NCBI GenBank assembly: GCA_026625625.1
Contig: CP113055.1
Span: 2,668,501-2,732,500 of the forward strand
DNA: 64,000 nucleotides
Origin: Blastomonas sp. SL216
GTDB taxonomy: Bacteria > Pseudomonadota > Alphaproteobacteria > Sphingomonadales > Sphingomonadaceae
Direction: 5' to 3'
Shown here: positions 46,640-55,477 of the stretch, piece by piece
How the letters are laid out: each line of letters begins with the position of its first letter
Numbering within the stretch: the first letter of the stretch is position 1
Notes under the pieces: model-generated
What the model was told of the DNA's origin: nothing
Seen by the model: the letters and a program-made list of their open reading frames with translations, nothing else
Databases searched by the model: none
Position numbers and translations under genes: made by a program

Positions 46640-47362
46640 ATGAGCAAATCGCTGACCAGCCAGTCCGACCAGATTCTCGCCGATGCCGCCGCGGTCAAGC
46701 GCCGGGTGCAGATGGGCCCGTCGATCGGCAGCAAATCGCGCGCCCTGAAGCGCGAGCATCTGTGGAAGAAGATCGCCGCGATCGCGATCAGCATCGGCGT
46801 CATCCTGGTGGCGGCCGGCATTGTCGGCGCGATCATCGACGGCATCGGCTTCTACGGCGTGCTGCTCACCGTGCTGGCGGCGGTCGTCGCCACCGTGGTG
46901 CTGGGCAGTTCGATGAAACTGCGCATCCCCACGCCTGAAAAGCTCGCCAAGGAGCCGCTCAAGGTGCTCGCGGGCAAGACCGAGATCTGGCTGGAAAGCC
47001 AGCGCCCCGCGCTGCCCGCGCCCGCCGTGACGCTGATCGACAATATCGGCGTGCAGCTCGACATGCTTGCACCGCAGCTCCAGACGCTCGAGGAAAACAG
47101 CGAACCCGCGCGCGAAATCCGCAAGCTGGTGGGCGAGCATCTGCCCGAGCTGATCACCGGCTATCGCAGGATCCCTGCCGCCATGCGCAAGGAAAAGCGC
47201 GGCGAACGCACCCCCGACGAGCAATTGCTCCTTGGCCTGGGCGTCATCGAACGCGAAATCGCCAGCGCCACCCGCACGATTGCCGAGGGCGACGCCGACA
47301 AGCTCGCCATTCGCGGGCGCTATCTCGAACTCAAATATGATGGTGTTGCCGACAGCCAGTGA
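46640..47362 (+). CDS. XpaC-like membrane protein
   Basis: 240-residue protein with two close membrane spans (about 42-88) and a long helical C-terminal domain (TLEENSEPAREIRKLVGEHL). Position directly after telA and layout match the XpaC family that accompanies TelA in Firmicutes; sequence resemblance by eye is modest. Confidence 0.55.
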   Translation: MSKSLTSQSDQILADAAAVKRRVQMGPSIGSKSRALKREHLWKKIAAIAISIGVILVAAGIVGAIIDGIGFYGVLLTVLAAVVATVVLGSSMKLRIPTPEKLAKEPLKVLAGKTEIWLESQRPALPAPAVTLIDNIGVQLDMLAPQLQTLEENSEPAREIRKLVGEHLPELITGYRRIPAAMRKEKRGERTPDEQLLLGLGVIEREIASATRTIAEGDADKLAIRGRYLELKYDGVADSQ

Positions 47363-47378
47363 TTAGGCTGCAGCCATC

Positions 47379-47987
47379 ATGCTCGACTTCCTGCTCGCCA
47401 GCCAGAACACGCCTTTTGCTTCCGCCATCGTGCTGATGTTGCTGATCGGCGGGCTGCAGGCCGCAGGGCTCGGCGATCTCGACACCGATAGCGACCTTGG
47501 CGATGCGGCAAGCGATGGCCTGCTGGCACTGCTGGGGCTGGGCCGCCTGCCTTTGCTGCTCTGGCTCGCACTGTTCCTGATGATATTCGGCGTGATCGGC
47601 TATGCCGGCCAGCAATTCTGGCAGGCGCTGACCGGAAGCCTCGCCAGCGCCTGGCTCGCCGCACCCGTCGCCGCCGCCGTCTCGCTGCCCTTTACCGGCG
47701 CAGGATCGCGCCTGCTGGCCCGGATCATGCCGCAGGACGAAACCACCGCCGTCGCGGTTGATTCACTCGTCGGCCGCTTCGCCACCATCCAGACCGGCAC
47801 CGCCCGCCCCGGCTCCCCGGCCCGCGCGCGCGTCACCGACGTGCACGGCCACCCGCATTTCGTGATGGTCGAACCGGATAACGCCGATCAGGTGCTGCAT
47901 GAGGGCGAAGAAATATTGCTGGTCCGCCGCGAGGGCGAGACGTTCAAGGCGATCAGCAGGGGTGGGCATTTTCTGCCGGGGTTGTGA
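47379..47987 (+). CDS. yqiJ: YqiJ-like OB-fold membrane protein
   Basis: 202-residue protein with about three spans, an internal DLDTDSDL stretch, and a C-terminal OB-fold/NfeD-like domain (SLVGRFATIQTGTARPGSPARAR). In E. coli yqiJ precedes the flotillin yqiK, as here. Confidence 0.78.
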   Translation: MLDFLLASQNTPFASAIVLMLLIGGLQAAGLGDLDTDSDLGDAASDGLLALLGLGRLPLLLWLALFLMIFGVIGYAGQQFWQALTGSLASAWLAAPVAAAVSLPFTGAGSRLLARIMPQDETTAVAVDSLVGRFATIQTGTARPGSPARARVTDVHGHPHFVMVEPDNADQVLHEGEEILLVRREGETFKAISRGGHFLPGL

Positions 47988-48009
47988 GGGGGCCGCTGTT
48001 GGCACGCTC

Positions 48010-48050
48010 CTTAACCGCATTCGCTCGTCCTGAGCGGGTGAAGGAATGCG
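48010..48050. repeat. REP-like palindrome upstream of yqiK
   Basis: Short inverted repeat around cgcattcgctcgtcctgag...gaaggaatgcg between yqiJ and yqiK, of the type often seen between sphingomonad genes. Confidence 0.4.
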
Positions 48051-48152
48051 CAGATCACCGCCAAACCTGCTCCGATTGTCCTCGCAACACGCATGACGAG
48101 CGGTTAGCCTCCCAGACGAAATCACCGATTCCTGCCCGTCCAAGGAGCCCCC

Positions 48153-49841
48153 ATGACCGACATCATCCCCAGCGGGGTCGTCACCATCGCCATGATCGTC
48201 GGCGTGGTATTCGCGTTCCTGATCATCTTCGGGCTGATCATCACCCGGCTGTATCGCCGCGCGACCAAGGAGATTGCGTTTGTCCGCACCGGCTTTGGTG
48301 GCGAGAAGGTGGTGATGAATGGCGGCGCGCTGGTGCTGCCGGTGCTGCATGAGACGATGCCGGTGAACATGAACACCGTGCGGCTGGCGGTGGAGCGCAA
48401 GAATACCGATGCGCTGATCACGCTCGACCGGCTGCGGATCGATGTGAAGGCCGAATTCTACGTGCGCGTGCGGCCCGATGCCGGCGCGCTCGCCATGGCC
48501 GCGCAGACGCTCGGCCTGCGCACGATGCAGCCCGAGGCGCTCAAGGATCTGGTCGAGGGCAAGTTCGTCGATGCGCTGCGTTCGGTCGCGGCCGGCATGA
48601 CGATGAACCAGCTGCACGAACAGCGCAGCGACTTTGTGCAAAAGGTGCAGCAGGTCTCGTCCGCCGATCTGGCGATGAACGGTCTGGAGCTCGAATCGGT
48701 GTCACTCACCGGGCTCGACCAGACCAGCATCGAGCATTTCAACGCCAACAATGCCTTTGACGCCGAGGGTCTGACCAAGCTGACCGAGCAGATCGAGCTG
48801 CGCAAGAAGGCGCGCAACGATATCGAGCAGGATACCCGCGTCCAGATCGAGACCAAGAATCTGGAAGCCGACAAGCGCTCGCTGGAAATCTCGCGCGACA
48901 ACGAGTTTGCGCGGCTCGAGCAGGAGCGCGAGATCGAGATGCGCCGCGCCGAACAGGCGGCTGAGGTCGCGCGCGAACAGGCTCTGCGCAACCAGGAGGC
49001 CGAAGCCGCACGCATCGAAGCGAAGAAGCTGGTCGACAGCCAGCAGATCGAGGCTGACCGCGCGGTGCAGCAGGCACGCATCGCGCAGCAGCAGGCGATC
49101 GAGATCGCCCGGCAGGAACAGCAGATCGCCATCCAGAACAAGAGCCGCGAGGAAAGCCAGGCCAAGGGCGAGGCCGATACCGCGCGCGCCACTGCGGTCG
49201 CCGCCGAGGAGCAGGTCACCACCGCACGCGAGACCGAAATTGCCGAGCGTTCCAAGCGCATCGAGCTGATCGAGGCGGCCAAGCAGGCCGAGCGCGATGC
49301 GATCCGCGTCAAGGTGGAGGCCGAAGCCGAGAAAGCCGCCGCCGCCAACCGCGCCGAAGCGGTGCGGCTGGAAGCCGAGGGCGAATCCGAGGCCGAAAAG
49401 CTGCGCGCCGAGGCGGCGCGGGTGCGCTTCGAGGTGGAAGCGGCGGGCCAGCGCGCGGTCAACGAGGCGGCGAACCTGCTGTCGTCCGACCAGATTTCGC
49501 TGCAGACCAAGCTCGCCTTGCTCAAGGTGCTGCCCGAGGTGATCCGCGAGGCAAGCAAGCCGCTGGAAGCCATCGATTCGATCAAGATCGTCAAGGTCGA
49601 TGGTCTGGGCCAGTCAGGCGGATCGAATGGCGGGAGCGGTATGGGAAGCAGCGGCAACCTGGCCAGCGATGCCGTCTCCGCCGCGCTCAGCTATCGCGCG
49701 CAGGCACCCATCATCGACGGGCTGATGAAGGAACTGGGCCTCAACGGAAGCTCGCTCGATGGGCTGGTGGCAGGCGCAACGCAGATCGAGGCGGCTCCGG
49801 CAACGAACGACGCGCCGCCGCCTTCGGAGGGAACAGGGTAA
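48153..49841 (+). CDS. yqiK: Flotillin-family inner membrane protein (YqiK)
   Basis: 562-residue flotillin. One N-terminal span (about 10-31), an SPFH/band-7 domain (about 40-215) and a long Ala/Glu-rich coiled coil (about 220-460, with repeats such as EIEMRRAEQAAEVAREQA), ending in a Gly/Ser-rich tail. Flotillins organise membrane microdomains. It follows yqiJ by 165 nt. Confidence 0.92.
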   Translation: MTDIIPSGVVTIAMIVGVVFAFLIIFGLIITRLYRRATKEIAFVRTGFGGEKVVMNGGALVLPVLHETMPVNMNTVRLAVERKNTDALITLDRLRIDVKAEFYVRVRPDAGALAMAAQTLGLRTMQPEALKDLVEGKFVDALRSVAAGMTMNQLHEQRSDFVQKVQQVSSADLAMNGLELESVSLTGLDQTSIEHFNANNAFDAEGLTKLTEQIELRKKARNDIEQDTRVQIETKNLEADKRSLEISRDNEFARLEQEREIEMRRAEQAAEVAREQALRNQEAEAARIEAKKLVDSQQIEADRAVQQARIAQQQAIEIARQEQQIAIQNKSREESQAKGEADTARATAVAAEEQVTTARETEIAERSKRIELIEAAKQAERDAIRVKVEAEAEKAAAANRAEAVRLEAEGESEAEKLRAEAARVRFEVEAAGQRAVNEAANLLSSDQISLQTKLALLKVLPEVIREASKPLEAIDSIKIVKVDGLGQSGGSNGGSGMGSSGNLASDAVSAALSYRAQAPIIDGLMKELGLNGSSLDGLVAGATQIEAAPATNDAPPPSEGTG

Positions 49842-49882
49842 GGTAGAAGGCGATATCTGCTCTTCAGCAGAATGCCAGACCG

Positions 49883-50365
49883 GTGCGCACTTTGAGAAAA
49901 CTCGTGTCCGCTGTGGGCTCAGCCTGCGTGACGCTGGCTTGTCTGAACGCTTGCCAGCCCTCATCGCTCGAATTGAACAGCGCTGCCATTCGATACCAAT
50001 ATCGGGTTGAGGCGGACGAGTATCATTACCACGCTGTCTTTATCCCACAGGCACCGAACAAAGCAGCGCAGACTTTCTTCCTGCTGGGAGATTCCGGCAT
50101 GATTACAGACCTCGAGCAATTTCAACGAGGCGATCCGATGGGCCAGATGGTGACTTTCAAACGGATCGGGACAAAGCTCGTTGTGGAAGAGCTGGGTCTG
50201 TCAGTCGATCGTTCAAATCGAGCAGCCCCGCCGGCCCCATCGACCTTGGCATCCGACTGGGGGATCGAGCAATTCACTGATGGAAAGGCAAAATATACGC
50301 TCGTATCGTGCGACGGCATAATGTCGCAGCGGTTCAGAAAGGAGTTTCCCAACCTTTTTCACTGA
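49883..50365 (+). CDS. Putative lipoprotein, unknown
   Basis: 160 residues with a lipobox-like LNAC (Cys24) after a hydrophobic segment. No known domain seen. Codon use is less GC-biased than its neighbours. Confidence 0.55.
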   Translation: MRTLRKLVSAVGSACVTLACLNACQPSSLELNSAAIRYQYRVEADEYHYHAVFIPQAPNKAAQTFFLLGDSGMITDLEQFQRGDPMGQMVTFKRIGTKLVVEELGLSVDRSNRAAPPAPSTLASDWGIEQFTDGKAKYTLVSCDGIMSQRFRKEFPNLFH

Positions 50366-50386
50366 ACCCCCGATCCTGATCTCCCC

Positions 50387-50788
50387 TTAAGCTTTGAGCC
50401 AGTCCCCGCCCGGCATCCGCTCCAGCCCATCGCGCGGCAGGTTCCAGACATAGACCATCGCTTCGACTGACCCATCTGCGGTCATGACCTCAGCCATCTC
50501 GCGGCGGTAATCATGCGGCGGTGGATCATCCGGGCCGCAGCTTTCGAACGCGTCGAGCCAGGGCAGGCTGGCGGCGGGATCGGTGAGGCGCAGCAGGTCG
50601 CCGGTGACGCGGTCCGTCCCGTCCAGCACCAGCGCCGGGTGCCAGCTCACGCGGTAGAGCGTGCCGGTGAGCGTGGCATGCCCCAACCATGCGCTCTCCT
50701 GCGCCAATCGCGTGGCATTGGGGTGGTCGCTGCCCCGGCGCAGGGTGCCATAGACGAAGATCAGCGGCGGGATCTGGATCGGCGGCAT
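50387..50788 (-). CDS. Gamma-glutamylcyclotransferase-like protein
   Basis: 133-residue AIG2/GGCT fold protein. The family starts with FVYGTLRRGSDHPNA (YGxLR motif) and has GTLYRVSWHPALVLDG; the acidic catalytic position appears at DAFESCGPDD. Activity not certain. Confidence 0.8.
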   Translation of the reverse strand: MPPIQIPPLIFVYGTLRRGSDHPNATRLAQESAWLGHATLTGTLYRVSWHPALVLDGTDRVTGDLLRLTDPAASLPWLDAFESCGPDDPPPHDYRREMAEVMTADGSVEAMVYVWNLPRDGLERMPGGDWLKA

Positions 50789-50812
50789 GATCTGTGCCTA
50801 TCATGGACCTAA

Positions 50813-50899
50813 GCATTTTCAAGTTGACCGGTTACGGTCAACGGCTCGGAAAATGCGGCGATACAGGTCTGGAGCGTTTTGGCACTTTGCAAAACGCTC
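50813..50899. repeat. Double-hairpin structured element
   Basis: Two strong stem-loops in series: gttgaccg/cggtcaac (50823-50830 with 50835-50842), bracketed by gcattttc/gaaaatgc, and gagcgttttg/caaaacgctc (50872-50881 with 50890-50899). It lies between divergent genes and could be a mobile structured repeat or part of the 5' leader of the gene at 50916. Confidence 0.6.
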
Positions 50900-50915
50900 T
50901 CGGGAGAACATCGAT

Positions 50916-51242
50916 ATGCAGCGTTACTCCAGCTTTGCCGAATTCTGGCCCTATTACCTCAGCGAACACAGCCGCCCGCTGACCCGCGCCTGGCATTATG
51001 TCGGCACCTCGCTGGTCGTGCTGCTGGGGATCGCCGCGCTGCTGACCGGCAACCTGCTGCTGTTCGCGGTGATGCCGGTGGCGGGCTATTTCTTTGCCTG
51101 GGTCAGCCACTGGCGGATCGAGCGCAACCGGCCTGCGACCTTCACCTATCCGCTCTGGTCGCTGGCGGCGGATTTCAGGATGTGGGCGCTATGGCTGACC
51201 GGGCGGCTGGGGCCCGAGCTCAAGCGCGCGGGGCTGGCCTGA
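50916..51242 (+). CDS. DUF962/Mpo1-like membrane protein
   Basis: 108 residues. MQRYSSFAEFWPYYLSEHS then LTRAWHYVGTS and YFFAWVSHWRIERNRPATF match the DUF962 family, with conserved His residues and about two spans. The yeast homologue Mpo1 is a 2-hydroxy fatty acid dioxygenase. GGGAGA precedes the ATG. Confidence 0.82.
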   Translation: MQRYSSFAEFWPYYLSEHSRPLTRAWHYVGTSLVVLLGIAALLTGNLLLFAVMPVAGYFFAWVSHWRIERNRPATFTYPLWSLAADFRMWALWLTGRLGPELKRAGLA

Positions 51243-51310
51243 CCTGTCGGCCGATCGGGGGAACTGCCTTGCCGCCCGGCGCGTAAGGGGGGGCACAAGG
51301 AGAGCCCCCG

Positions 51311-51532
51311 ATGACCGAGAATGACAACGCCCAGCCGAGCGAACCGGTAGACTGCACCGAAGAGACCGCCCAGCGCGCAGGTGCGAAGAAGACCAGCCTC
51401 AACGACGCGGCCGAAACCGAAAAGCCGACCGAACCCGAAATCGACAAGGACGATATCAGCGAGGCCGACCTGGACGAGGCGATCGAGGAATCGATGGACG
51501 CTTCCGACCCGCCGTCGTTCACCCAGCCGTGA
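51311..51532 (+). CDS. Small acidic protein, unknown
   Basis: 73 residues, strongly acidic and probably disordered. The end LDEAIEESMDASDPPSFTQP resembles a short motif recurring in small sphingomonad proteins. GGAG lies upstream of the ATG. Function unknown. Confidence 0.6.
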   Translation: MTENDNAQPSEPVDCTEETAQRAGAKKTSLNDAAETEKPTEPEIDKDDISEADLDEAIEESMDASDPPSFTQP

Positions 51533-51541
51533 TCAGGCCGG

Positions 51542-52777
51542 TCAGACGGTAATCAGCAGACCCGCCAGCGCCGCGCTCATCAGGTTGGCGAGGCTGCCTG
51601 CTGCGAGTGCCTTCAACCCCAGCCGCGCGATCATCGGTCGCTGGCTGGGCGCCAGGCCGCCGGTGACCGCCATCTGGATGGCGATCGACGAGAAATTGGC
51701 AAAGCCGCACAGCGCAAAGGTGACGATGGCAACGGTCCGCGCCGACAGCCCGGCATCCGGTCCGCCCAGTTCGATAAAGGCGACGAATTCGTTGAGCACG
51801 ATCTTGGTGCCGAACAGGCCGCCTGCGCGCAGCGCCTCGTCCCAAGGCACGCCGATCAGGTACATGATCGGTGCGAAAACATAGCCGACGACCTGCTGGA
51901 ACGACAATTCGGGCTGGCCGAACCAGCCGCCGATCCCGGCCAATATGCCGTTGGCGAGCGCGACCAGCGCCACGAATGCCAGCACCATCGCCCCCACCGC
52001 CACGGCCAGCTTGACGCCGGTCTGCGCGCCCATCGCCGCTGCCATGATGACATTGGCGGGGCGCTCGTCCTCATATTCGACATCGAGCGGCATCACCGCC
52101 TCGCTGCTGACATCGGCCGGATCGTCGGGCATGATGATCTTGGCCATCAGGATGCCGCCGGGCGCGGACATGAAGGCGGCGGCGAGCAGATAATCGATGC
52201 GGATGCCCATCGCGGCATAGGCGGCCAGGATCGTGCCTGCGACGCCTGCCATGCCGACGCTCATCACGGTGAAAAGCTGCGCGGGCTTGAGCGCCGCAAG
52301 ATAGGGGCGAATGACCAGCGGCGATTCGCTCTGCCCGACAAAGATGTTCGCTGCGGCGCACAGGCTTTCGACCTTGGAAATGCCGATCAGCTTTTCGATG
52401 CCGCCGCCGACCCATTGGATCACGCGCTGCATGATGCCGAGGAAATAGAGGATCGACACCAGAGCCGAGAAGAAGATGATCACCGGCAGCGCGGCGATGG
52501 CAAAGCTGTTGCCGCCGACTTCGGGGCTGGCGAGCGGGCCGAAGATGAAATTCGTGCCGGCCTGCGCATAGCCCAGAAGATTGGCGACGCCGCGCGACAT
52601 CGCCTGGATCGCGGTGCGGCCTGCGGGCACATAGAGCACCAGCACGGCAATGCCCGATTGCAGCGCAAAGGCTGCGCCGACCACGCGCAGCCTGATGGCG
52701 CGGCGGTTGTTGGACAGCAGCAATGCAATCGACAGGATGAGCGCAATGCCCGCCACCCCCAGCAAAATCCGTGTCAT
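51542..52777 (-). CDS. NupC-type nucleoside:cation symporter
   Basis: 411-residue concentrative nucleoside transporter (CNT). Motifs: IFVGQSESPLVIRPYL, GTILAAYAAMG, GTKIVLNEFVAFIEL and FALCGFANFSSIAIQMA, all in family order. Imports nucleosides with Na+ or H+. CAGGG precedes the ATG; the frame is open upstream to 52882. Confidence 0.92.
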   Translation of the reverse strand: MTRILLGVAGIALILSIALLLSNNRRAIRLRVVGAAFALQSGIAVLVLYVPAGRTAIQAMSRGVANLLGYAQAGTNFIFGPLASPEVGGNSFAIAALPVIIFFSALVSILYFLGIMQRVIQWVGGGIEKLIGISKVESLCAAANIFVGQSESPLVIRPYLAALKPAQLFTVMSVGMAGVAGTILAAYAAMGIRIDYLLAAAFMSAPGGILMAKIIMPDDPADVSSEAVMPLDVEYEDERPANVIMAAAMGAQTGVKLAVAVGAMVLAFVALVALANGILAGIGGWFGQPELSFQQVVGYVFAPIMYLIGVPWDEALRAGGLFGTKIVLNEFVAFIELGGPDAGLSARTVAIVTFALCGFANFSSIAIQMAVTGGLAPSQRPMIARLGLKALAAGSLANLMSAALAGLLITV

Positions 52778-52886
52778 GCCCTGAGCCTGTGTCCCGTCTA
52801 TCGAATTTTGAGATTGTCCCCGGTTCTGCCTAGCCAGATTGACGCGGCGGGGAAAGCGCGAACTGTGCCGCGCTGCGGCCAATGGA

Positions 52887-53825
52887 TCAGCCGGGCTGTC
52901 GCCGCGCCACCTGCCAGCAGCCGGTGACGATCAGCGCTGCCCCTGCCAGCGTTGTCCAGCCGATCGTCTCGTTGAAGATCAGCCAGCCGAACAGCGCGCC
53001 CCAGATGAACATCGAATATTCCAGCGGCACCAGCGCTTGTGCCTCGGCGCGCGCATAGGCCCAGGACAGCAGCGAGAGCGACAGGATCGCCAGCACCGCC
53101 GCCAGCGTCAGCAGCCCCCAGCCCAGCGGCGCGGCCATGGCGGCATCGCCGGGCATCGCGCCGACAAAGGGCATGGCAAGGCCGATCCAGAAGCCCATGA
53201 TGACATTTTGCACCAGCACGATTTCCTGCGGACTGGCGATCTGCGCCTGCTGGCGTTGCAGCACCAGGTTCCAGGCATAGAGCACCGCCGACGCCATGAT
53301 CGCGGCGATGCCCTGCCATTCGGCCTCGCCCTGCTCTGCGCCCGCAGCAGCGCCGCCCAGCCATCCCAGCCTGCCCGCCGCTATCACCAGCACCCCGCCA
53401 AAGCCCAGCACCGACGCCAGCACCGCGCCACGCCCGATCTGCTCTTTCAGCAGCACGGCAGCCAGAAACAGCGCTATGATCGGCGCGATAAAGGTGATCG
53501 CCACGGTTTCGGCCATCGGCGTGCGGGCCAGGCCCCAGAAGAACAGCACCGCCATGCCGGCCACCACCGTGCCGCGCAACAGGTGCAGCCGCAGCGCCGC
53601 ACCGCGCGCAATGCGCCGGTTGCCCCTGGCCAGAAACAGCACGCCTGCCAGCACCGATCCGATCACGCAGCGCCAGAACAGCGCCGCGATCACGCCGATG
53701 TCGATCGTCACCGCCTTCATCGCGCTATCCATCGCGCCGAAGAACATCATGCCGCCCGCACAGGCGAGGATCGCCAGCAACGGTGCGCGCGGGGCGCCGG
53801 TCAGGGGAGCGGGGGCAGAGGCCAT
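52887..53825 (-). CDS. DMT superfamily (EamA) transporter
   Basis: 312-residue protein with ten membrane spans in two EamA repeats, e.g. SAMKAVTIDIGVIAALFWRC and AEAQALVPLEYSMFIWGALF. Exporters of small metabolites belong here; substrate unknown. Confidence 0.85.
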   Translation of the reverse strand: MASAPAPLTGAPRAPLLAILACAGGMMFFGAMDSAMKAVTIDIGVIAALFWRCVIGSVLAGVLFLARGNRRIARGAALRLHLLRGTVVAGMAVLFFWGLARTPMAETVAITFIAPIIALFLAAVLLKEQIGRGAVLASVLGFGGVLVIAAGRLGWLGGAAAGAEQGEAEWQGIAAIMASAVLYAWNLVLQRQQAQIASPQEIVLVQNVIMGFWIGLAMPFVGAMPGDAAMAAPLGWGLLTLAAVLAILSLSLLSWAYARAEAQALVPLEYSMFIWGALFGWLIFNETIGWTTLAGAALIVTGCWQVARRQPG

Positions 53826-53882
53826 GGCTGCGCTATCGCGGCGGCAGGCGCGCCTGTCCAGCGCCGAGGCGCAAATGTCCGG

Positions 53883-54809
53883 TCAGCGATCCATCTCGGC
53901 CAGTGCGGCGCGCGTCGCATCGCGATAGGCGGTGCCGTCATGGCGGTGCGCACCGACAAAATGCATGAAGCGGCAATCGGCATCCCAGGGCTCGGCCCAG
54001 TAATTGCCATATTGCGCGTAGGGCAGCAGGATCGGGTCGGGATCATTGGCGACCACGAAGCTCGACGTCACCTGCTCGCTGCCCCATTCGGCCATCGCCT
54101 CGCGGCCGAGCAGCCGGGTCATCTCGTCATGGAAGAAACGCGCCAGATCGCGCCCGTTGCCGCCGCGCGCAAAACCGGCAAAGCCTGCGCAGCCCCGTAT
54201 ATAGCCCAGCCTGTCGGCATCGGTGATGGCGGCGAGCGAGCGTTCCATCCGCGACTGGATGTGCCGCTCGTCGGCGGCGTTGTTGGGAGGGGGCGGGGCG
54301 AACTCGGTACAGCCCTTCACCCCGATGCCCCATTCCGGCCCACCCAGCAGCGTGAAGCTGCGGTTGCTGGTGATCGCATCGGCGACGACTCCGGGATGTC
54401 CCAGCGTCACCGTGTCGCTGTCGAGCTGGATGACATAATCCTCGGCGCGCCGGTCGAGGATCGAGAGGAACCGCTCCCATGCGCCGCCCGCCGGAAAGCC
54501 GTTATGGTCGACATTGGCAATGTCGATGATCTCGGGCGAACCGCAATGCCAGTCGAGCACCGCGCGGTCCTCGGTGGTCAGCGTGCCGTCCGACAGGATC
54601 ACGATGCGCCCCCGGCGCAGATGCCCCCAGAACGACTTGACCGCGATCAGATAGGGCAGCAGCACGGCGGTGCCCATCATCGAGAAGATCACCAGCCCGT
54701 CATCGGCGGGGCGGATCGGCGCGGTCCCCAGCACCGGGCGGCACGCAGAATCATGCCGCCAGTTGTCCAGGCGCGTTTGCAGGCGATAGGGCAGAAAACG
54801 GGTCAACAT
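53883..54809 (-). CDS. Putative GT-A-like glycosyltransferase
   Basis: 308-residue protein with no clear family name. YVIQLDSDTVTLGHP near the middle resembles the DXD metal site of GT-A glycosyltransferases, and GRIVILSDGTLT precedes it. ATG at 54809 chosen; an upstream ATG at 54866 would add residues of unlikely composition. Confidence in the enzyme class is low. Confidence 0.6.
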   Translation of the reverse strand: MLTRFLPYRLQTRLDNWRHDSACRPVLGTAPIRPADDGLVIFSMMGTAVLLPYLIAVKSFWGHLRRGRIVILSDGTLTTEDRAVLDWHCGSPEIIDIANVDHNGFPAGGAWERFLSILDRRAEDYVIQLDSDTVTLGHPGVVADAITSNRSFTLLGGPEWGIGVKGCTEFAPPPPNNAADERHIQSRMERSLAAITDADRLGYIRGCAGFAGFARGGNGRDLARFFHDEMTRLLGREAMAEWGSEQVTSSFVVANDPDPILLPYAQYGNYWAEPWDADCRFMHFVGAHRHDGTAYRDATRAALAEMDR

Positions 54810-54834
54810 GGTCGTGCGGTGTAACACCCGGCGG

Positions 54835-55467
54835 TTAACCGGTGGCAAACAGCAGCGCAGGATCACCCGGCTGCCAGGGCGGAACGCGCAGCATGATGCG
54901 GTCGAACAGATCGGACCCGATCAGCCCCGCCAGCCAGGCCTGCACCAGCACCAGCGGCTGGGCATCGAACCAGGGCTGATCGGTCGCGGCATATTGGCGG
55001 ATGAACGGGAAGAGCGCGATATCGGCGAGCGTGCGCGCCGGCCCGCACAGGAAGGCGCTGGCGGCAAGACGCTGTTCGAGCGTCTCCAGCAGCGCCAGCC
55101 CTGCCGCGCGGTGCAGCAGCGGATCCTCGCCATGGCGCGAGGGATATTTGTAGCGGTCGAGATGGTGCTTGAACGGACCATCGAAGGTGGCGATCAGCGC
55201 GGCATCGTCTCCCGCCAGCCAGGCTTCGGGGTCATGACGCCCCAGCGCCCAGCGCATGATGTCGAGGCTCTGGTCGATCACCGTGCCGTCGGCCAGCACC
55301 AGCACCGGCACCGTGCCCTTGGGCGAGGCGGTCAGCATCGCCTCCGGCTTGGCGCGCAGCAGGATCTCGCGCAGCTCGACCGTCTGGCCGCTGACCTGCA
55401 GCGCCATGCGCGCGCGCATCGCAAAGGGGCAGCGGCGAAAGCTGTAGAGGATCGGATGCTGGGTCAC
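54835..55467 (-). CDS. Glutathione S-transferase family protein
   Basis: 210 residues: thioredoxin-fold N-terminal domain with LYSFRRCPFAMRARMAL, cis-Pro in GTVPVLVLADG and DQSLDIM, then a helical C-terminal domain. GTG start at 55467 inferred from spacing to the DUF815 gene; no good Shine-Dalgarno. The substrate is unknown. Confidence 0.82.
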   Translation of the reverse strand: MTQHPILYSFRRCPFAMRARMALQVSGQTVELREILLRAKPEAMLTASPKGTVPVLVLADGTVIDQSLDIMRWALGRHDPEAWLAGDDAALIATFDGPFKHHLDRYKYPSRHGEDPLLHRAAGLALLETLEQRLAASAFLCGPARTLADIALFPFIRQYAATDQPWFDAQPLVLVQAWLAGLIGSDLFDRIMLRVPPWQPGDPALLFATG

Positions 55468-55477
55468 CGCACCCGCG

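Noticed and set aside
45382-46845. A 487-codon minus-strand open frame
   Set aside because: Antisense to telA, which has clear family motifs.
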